DNA from: Lytechinus variegatus
Taxonomy: Eukaryota; Echinodermata; Echinoidea; Temnopleuroida; Toxopneustidae
DNA: 64,000 nt
Assembly (NCBI RefSeq): GCF_018143015.1
Contig: NC_054740.1
Span: forward strand, 8,884,140-8,948,139
Direction of reading: 5' to 3'
Shown here: positions 62,401 through 64,000 of the stretch, in pieces
Position numbering within the stretch: the stretch's first letter is position 1
Layout: each line of letters starts with the position of its first letter
Program-made: the position numbers and the translations under genes
Notes under the pieces: generated by a model
The model's database searches: none
What the model was told of the DNA's origin: nothing
Seen by the model: only the letters and a program-made list of their open reading frames with translations

Positions 62401-64000
62401 ATTTTTTCTGCTATTTTTACAATAAACTTTTTGTCAGGGTGAACTTCCCCTTTAAGATGGAATCAGGAGGGTTGACACCTTTGCGAATATCATTGGAAAT
62501 TAATGACAAAATTAATAAGGCTTAAGCCTTAATCAAAGAATAAAAAAGATCACAAGTACATTGCACAGACTTAGAGATCACATAGTTCTTGCAAGATCTA
62601 TGTCACTTAAAGGTACAAATTCATGACATCAAGAATATAAATTTTTCAGACAAAGAAAAGTGCTTCCCATGGAAGAAAATGTGTGTAAAAAGACAGAATT
62701 CCTACTTTTCTTTGTGAAAAGCATAATCCCAGTTGTAACATAACATTAAAACATGAAGCAAAGCAGGTGGGTGTTTCATAAAGCTGTTTATAAAGTTACG
62801 AATGACTTTACACATGACTGGAACATGTTCTCAGGTCATATATCAATAACAAAGGGATATCACATAGCACAAAAAAGGATCACCAGTCATGCGTGAAGTC
62901 ATTCGTATCTTACAATAAGCTTTATGAAACACCCACCAGGTGTTGCTATACTTACTCAGGGTATATCTTAGGATTGATGTTCTTAACCGTCATGGCATAC
63001 TTGACAGCCTCTGAGATGTTGAGGTCATCATCGATCACCATCCTCTGAAATGTTCTCAGTTTGGAGGTTTTCAAGGCATTTTCTAGAAAAAAATAATAAA
63101 TCATACATAAGAACAAAATATTATAGGGCAAGGACCTTTGCATAGTGTATGTTTACCTGAAAGAACAGCTTTTCAGAAGAATAATGTGAATCAGATCGGT
63201 TTAAATTCACATCGAATGTGAATGAGCCTATTTAAACAAATAAGAAAAACATTGATTGACACTAAAATATCCAAGCAAGAACTCCATATTTTGCAACATA
63301 TGATTAACCAAAACAAATTCTAATATACCTTTATTTTCATTGGCAAGATACTGTACATGTACCTTACCTTTGAAACTGCAGATTTTCATTAAACTGTGGT
63401 TTAAATTCTAGGGTGTATGGGGGATTGCTTGCATAGGGGGTCACTCTAAAAGTATACGAAAAAAAGTACAAAACAATAAAGCAGACAAAACAGAAAAGAG
63501 TCAATAGGTTATTATGAATGAGTGCCATTTTAGCACTTGCCCTTAGCATGACAGGTTGGAAGGGGACACAATCTTTAAGTGCACTTTTCCCCTGCATTAT
63601 ATTTCCTAGATAAGCCACTGTTTGAAATTTGTTAAACAGGCAGGTAAGACTGGAGATAGACCCTTCACTGTTGCATCCTCAGTGGAATGGAACAAAATCC
63701 CTCTCCCATTAAGGTAATCCCCAGCAATTGAATCATTCACGAAGTCTTTAAATTTATTTTTGTTCTAGGCAACTGCTTTCATTTACATGTTTTTCAATGT
63801 GTCTTTGTTTCTGGGCAATTAGGTATCAAAATTGAAATTGTGAGCGCTTTGGGCCATATGGGAAAAGCATGTTATAAACATTGGTTATTATTATTATCTT
63901 TATTGGGTATCAACAACACCTACCGATATCTTTGGTCTTGTGACCGGTCTTGGCATAACTGTTGCAACAGATCCGAAGCAACTCACACTTGCCAGTAGCT
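53314..64000 (-). CDS. ELMOD2: ELMO domain protein, ELMOD1/ELMOD2-like (partial)
   Basis: Vertebrate ELMOD1 and ELMOD2 are GTPase-activating proteins for ARL2 and related ARF-family GTPases, acting at mitochondria, lipid droplets and the ER. Nine minus-strand exons join in frame: 64000-63924, 63082-62956, 59783-59654, 59181-59073, 58285-58261, 57064-56996, 55097-54964 and 53474-53314; the first continues past the window edge, and a further N-terminal exon (about 30 residues) is expected there. About 276 residues are visible. The ELMO-domain GAP motif reads WTELGFQGDDPATDFRGMG, with the catalytic-type Arg codon at 59080-59082. Other matches are GKCELLRIC, KNINP, YSYAVVGINMT and FDSFWFAE.P. The sequence resembles both vertebrate paralogues, so ELMOD2 is a working label; a pre-duplication ELMOD1/2 ancestor is likely. 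Note that eight intervals are listed; they are all that I could place. Confidence 0.9.
53560..53690. repeat. Structured repeat with nested hairpins
   Basis: AAAAGGACCACCC occurs twice. ACCCAATCTCGAC (53605-53617) is inverted as GTCGAGATTGGGT (about 53659-53671), enclosing CCTGAAGA, then GACAAG-AACACA-CTTGTC, then GAAAA. This is probably part of a dispersed retroelement-associated repeat. Confidence 0.6.
53841..54707. mobile_element. 867-bp element with GTAGGGGAAGGCGGGG ends
   Basis: GTAGGGGAAGGCGGGGTAAG at the left and CTTACCCCGCCTTCCCCTAC at the right are perfect inverted 20-mers (adjacent bases diverge). GGGGTAAGTTGAGCC and its inverse occur several more times just inside both ends. No transposase frame and no clear target duplication. 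Confidence 0.82.
54964..55097 (-). CDS. ELMOD2: ELMOD coding exon (YSYAVVGIN)
   Basis: It encodes YSYAVVGINMTNLVYDLLKD, then GLLREYFYYTVTGEPAIYHF and HRIY, and ends one base into a Ser codon at GTAAGT. YSYA.VGIN is a hallmark of ELMOD1/2 proteins. Phase 2 in and phase 1 out agree with both neighbours. Confidence 0.95.
55390..55540. mobile_element. Possible retroelement tail
   Basis: GTTCAAGTTCAAGTTTATTT, then ATTAAAACCCCAAAACAT, resembles the antisense 3' end of a non-LTR element. No coding part is visible. Confidence 0.3.
55698..56526. mobile_element. ~830-bp element with TTTTATCTC-rich arms
   Basis: GGTGGTATTCTGAG on the left and CTCAGAATACCACC on the right are perfect 14-bp inverted ends. 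Inside them TTTTATCTC/GAGATAAAA words repeat in both orientations. A possible TCTG duplication flanks it, one base ambiguous. Non-coding. Confidence 0.78.
56561..56699. mobile_element. Small MITE (GTTGCA..A ends)
   Basis: GTTGCATAAAATGTATCATT, then ATGGTAAC, against GTTACCATTATGG-type inverted sequence near the right end (CCATAATGGTAACTTTTTTG). Confidence 0.6.
56785..56860 (+). mobile_element. tRNA-like SINE fragment
   Basis: A B-box-like AGGGTTCAATTCCCACTATG follows an anticodon-arm-like stretch. The A box is not recognisable. Confidence 0.35.
56996..57064 (-). CDS. ELMOD2: ELMOD coding exon (69 nt)
   Basis: It completes an Ile codon and encodes FFAENYNGVARQTLIHSQHP, then TL and two bases of the next codon before GTAAGA. 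F.ENY...A.Q.L..S.HP.L lines up with ELMOD2 between the NL..F and YSYA segments. Confidence 0.93.
57065..58260 (-). other. ELMOD intron
   Basis: 1.2 kb intron dominated by a complex palindromic GGTGTTGGTGTT element (57214-57870), followed by A-rich sequence. Confidence 0.8.
57214..57870. mobile_element. Complex palindrome of GTGTTG repeats
   Basis: GTGATTTCAAGTACGGTGTT at 57214 is inverted as CACCGAACTTGAAATCAC ending 57631. It appears again directly at 57796, followed by its own GGTGTTGGTGTTG-TCC-CAACACCAACACC hairpin. CTGCTGAACCGAG (57272) and CTCGGTTCAGCAG (57706) form a further inverted pair. It looks like two nested or tandem inverted-repeat elements. Confidence 0.75.
58261..58285 (-). 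CDS. ELMOD2: ELMOD 25-nt microexon
   Basis: Between TTTCCCAG and GTAAGT on the minus strand lie only 25 bases. They complete a Gly codon and encode MLGLNNL plus two bases of an Ile codon. Joined to its neighbours it gives RGMGMLGLNNLIFFAEN, matching RGMG.LGL.NL..F.EN of vertebrate ELMOD1/2. Without it the GAP motif's conserved Leu-rich end is lost and the frame shifts. Confidence 0.9.
58286..59072 (-). other. ELMOD intron
   Basis: 787-bp AT-rich intron with no recognised element. Confidence 0.75.
59073..59181 (-). CDS. ELMOD2: ELMOD coding exon with GAP motif
   Basis: It encodes LWDLMMPNTKLEKRITRQWT, then ELGFQGDDPATDFRGMG (last Gly split). W-x3-GFQ-x-DDP-x-TDFRG-x-G is the ELMOD family signature, and its Arg is the residue reported as essential for GAP activity. 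Phase 0 in, phase 1 out. Confidence 0.96.
59182..59653 (-). other. ELMOD intron
   Basis: 472-bp AT-rich intron with no recognised element. Confidence 0.8.
59654..59783 (-). CDS. ELMOD2: ELMOD coding exon (QISGYNALV)
   Basis: It completes a Glu codon and encodes FQYTLKASLKQISGYNALVR, DIEALKKEKYSTANPSHERS and LQK before GTAAGG. It aligns with the ELMOD1/2 helix Q..GY..L..D.E..R...YD..N..HE..L.KLW. Confidence 0.95.
59936..61027 (-). mobile_element. GTCTCACC-flanked element with ~6 tandem units (copy 3)
   Basis: Read on the minus strand it starts TTTTTGTCTCACCTGCGAAG and ends GATGCAGGTGAGAC, GGCCAGAGGCATTCCA, as in 16559-17045. Between lie about six ~145-190-bp units, marked by TTCATTGACC at 60135, 60298, 60451, 60595 and 60787. 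Each has a TGACCTTTGACCT site (60150-60162, 60303-60315, 60466-60478, 60610-60622, 60802-60814) and a CAAGTTTCATGAA(C/T)-type block. The difference from copy 2 is mainly unit number. Confidence 0.85.
61189..61349. mobile_element. Palindromic MITE (GGGCTC..AACACAAAGG family)
   Basis: GGGCTCTGTAATACAAAGG on the left and CCTTTGTGTTATGGAGCCC on the right, with GCAATCAATCGC and GCAATCCATCGC inside. Same family as the inner element at 52309-52469. Confidence 0.82.
61350..61965. other. Intronic sequence, nothing firm
   Basis: AT-rich; short open frames only. Confidence 0.4.
61966..62455. mobile_element. Palindromic MITE (GGGGAAGTTCACC family), copy 2
   Basis: The left arm (TGTTCACCCTGAAGAAAACT, then TTGCAAAAATAACAGAAAAA) is the inverse of the right arm (TTTTTTCTGCTATTTTTACA, then CAGGGTGAACTTCCCCTTTA). 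It is homologous to 21588-22082, including GAGCAGCTGCCCCAT and GCTCGCATATGACGTCA. Confidence 0.8.
62766..62937. mobile_element. MITE next to an ELMOD splice donor
   Basis: GGTGGGTGTTTCATAAAGCT on the left and AGCTTTATGAAACACCCACC on the right are perfect 20-bp inverted ends. CGAATGACTT-type words are inverted inside. Only 12 bases separate it from the donor hexamer at 62950-62955. Confidence 0.87.
62956..63082 (-). CDS. ELMOD2: ELMOD coding exon (ENALKTSK ... KNINP)
   Basis: It completes a Glu codon and encodes NALKTSKLRTFQRMVIDDDL, NISEAVKYAMTVKNINPKIY and P, ending two bases into a Glu codon before GTAAGT. E.(S/A)L..SK and K.INP match vertebrate ELMOD1/2 at the same spacing. Confidence 0.92.
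63083..63923 (-). other. ELMOD intron
   Basis: 841-bp intron. Its far end (63838-63905: GAGCGCTTTGGGCCATATGG, then TTATTATTATTATC) resembles the tail of a dispersed SINE or non-LTR element. Confidence 0.7.
63924..64000 (-). CDS. ELMOD2: ELMOD first visible exon (runs off the window)
   Basis: It encodes ATGKCELLRICCNSYAKTGH, then KTKDI and one base of a Glu codon before GTAGGT. TG(K/R)CEL.RI(C/F) is highly conserved near the N-terminus of ELMOD1/2. The exon border on the 5' side and the start codon lie to the right of 64000. Confidence 0.88.

Larger units (their letters stand above)
59784..62955 (-). other. ELMOD intron (3.2 kb)
   Basis: It contains the long tandem-unit element (59936-61027), a nested-family MITE (61189-61349), a GGGGAAGTTCACC MITE (61966-62455) and a GGTGGGTGTTTCAT MITE ending 12 bases from the donor (62766-62937). 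Confidence 0.8.

Overview
The window is animal nuclear DNA: AT-rich, intron-rich and crowded with short palindromic transposons. The self-complementary word TACATGTACATGTA, the TAGGCCTA words and the repeat families suggest an echinoderm, most likely a sea urchin. That taxonomic call is inference from sequence style; the species cannot be fixed by eye.

Two protein genes can be supported, lying tail to tail. (1) On the plus strand, a Kelch-like protein 8 orthologue (KLHL8) has eight coding exons between 4718 and 35917. A BTB-BACK exon is followed by a BACK/linker exon, a 19.4 kb intron, and six exons carrying a six-repeat Kelch propeller. All splice phases agree and the joined frame is 597 codons; human KLHL8 is 620. 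(2) On the minus strand, an ELMO-domain GAP of the ELMOD1/ELMOD2 type runs from beyond the right edge (64000) down to a stop at 53314. Nine coding exons are visible, including a 25-nt microexon, giving about 276 residues with the start of the protein outside the window. KLHL8 would be a CUL3 substrate adaptor and ELMOD1/2 an ARL-family GTPase activator; nothing here suggests they work together.

Layout: 1-4.6 kb is repeat-rich upstream sequence, including one MITE inserted in another. 4.6-35.9 kb is KLHL8, whose introns hold hAT-like, Harbinger-like, Tc1/mariner-like and palindromic MITEs, a tandem pair of tRNA-like repeats, and GTCTCACC-flanked elements with internal tandem units. 35.9-53.3 kb is intergenic, with both 3' UTRs presumably at its ends, tRNA-derived SINEs, a 4-copy ~135-bp minisatellite, an 8-bp-TSD element and a TTAA-flanked piggyBac-like element. 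53.3-64 kb is ELMOD, with more MITEs and a 1.1 kb tandem-unit element.

The most notable observations are: a transposon insertion whose exact empty site is preserved in a second repeat copy 15 kb away; three related elements carrying nine perfect DR1 nuclear-receptor-type motifs (AGGTCAAAGGTCA) on internal tandem units; several non-autonomous transposons with intact target-site duplications; the 25-nt ELMOD microexon; and a short upstream ORF just before the likely KLHL8 start. No RNA gene, CRISPR array, virus or autonomous transposase was recognised.
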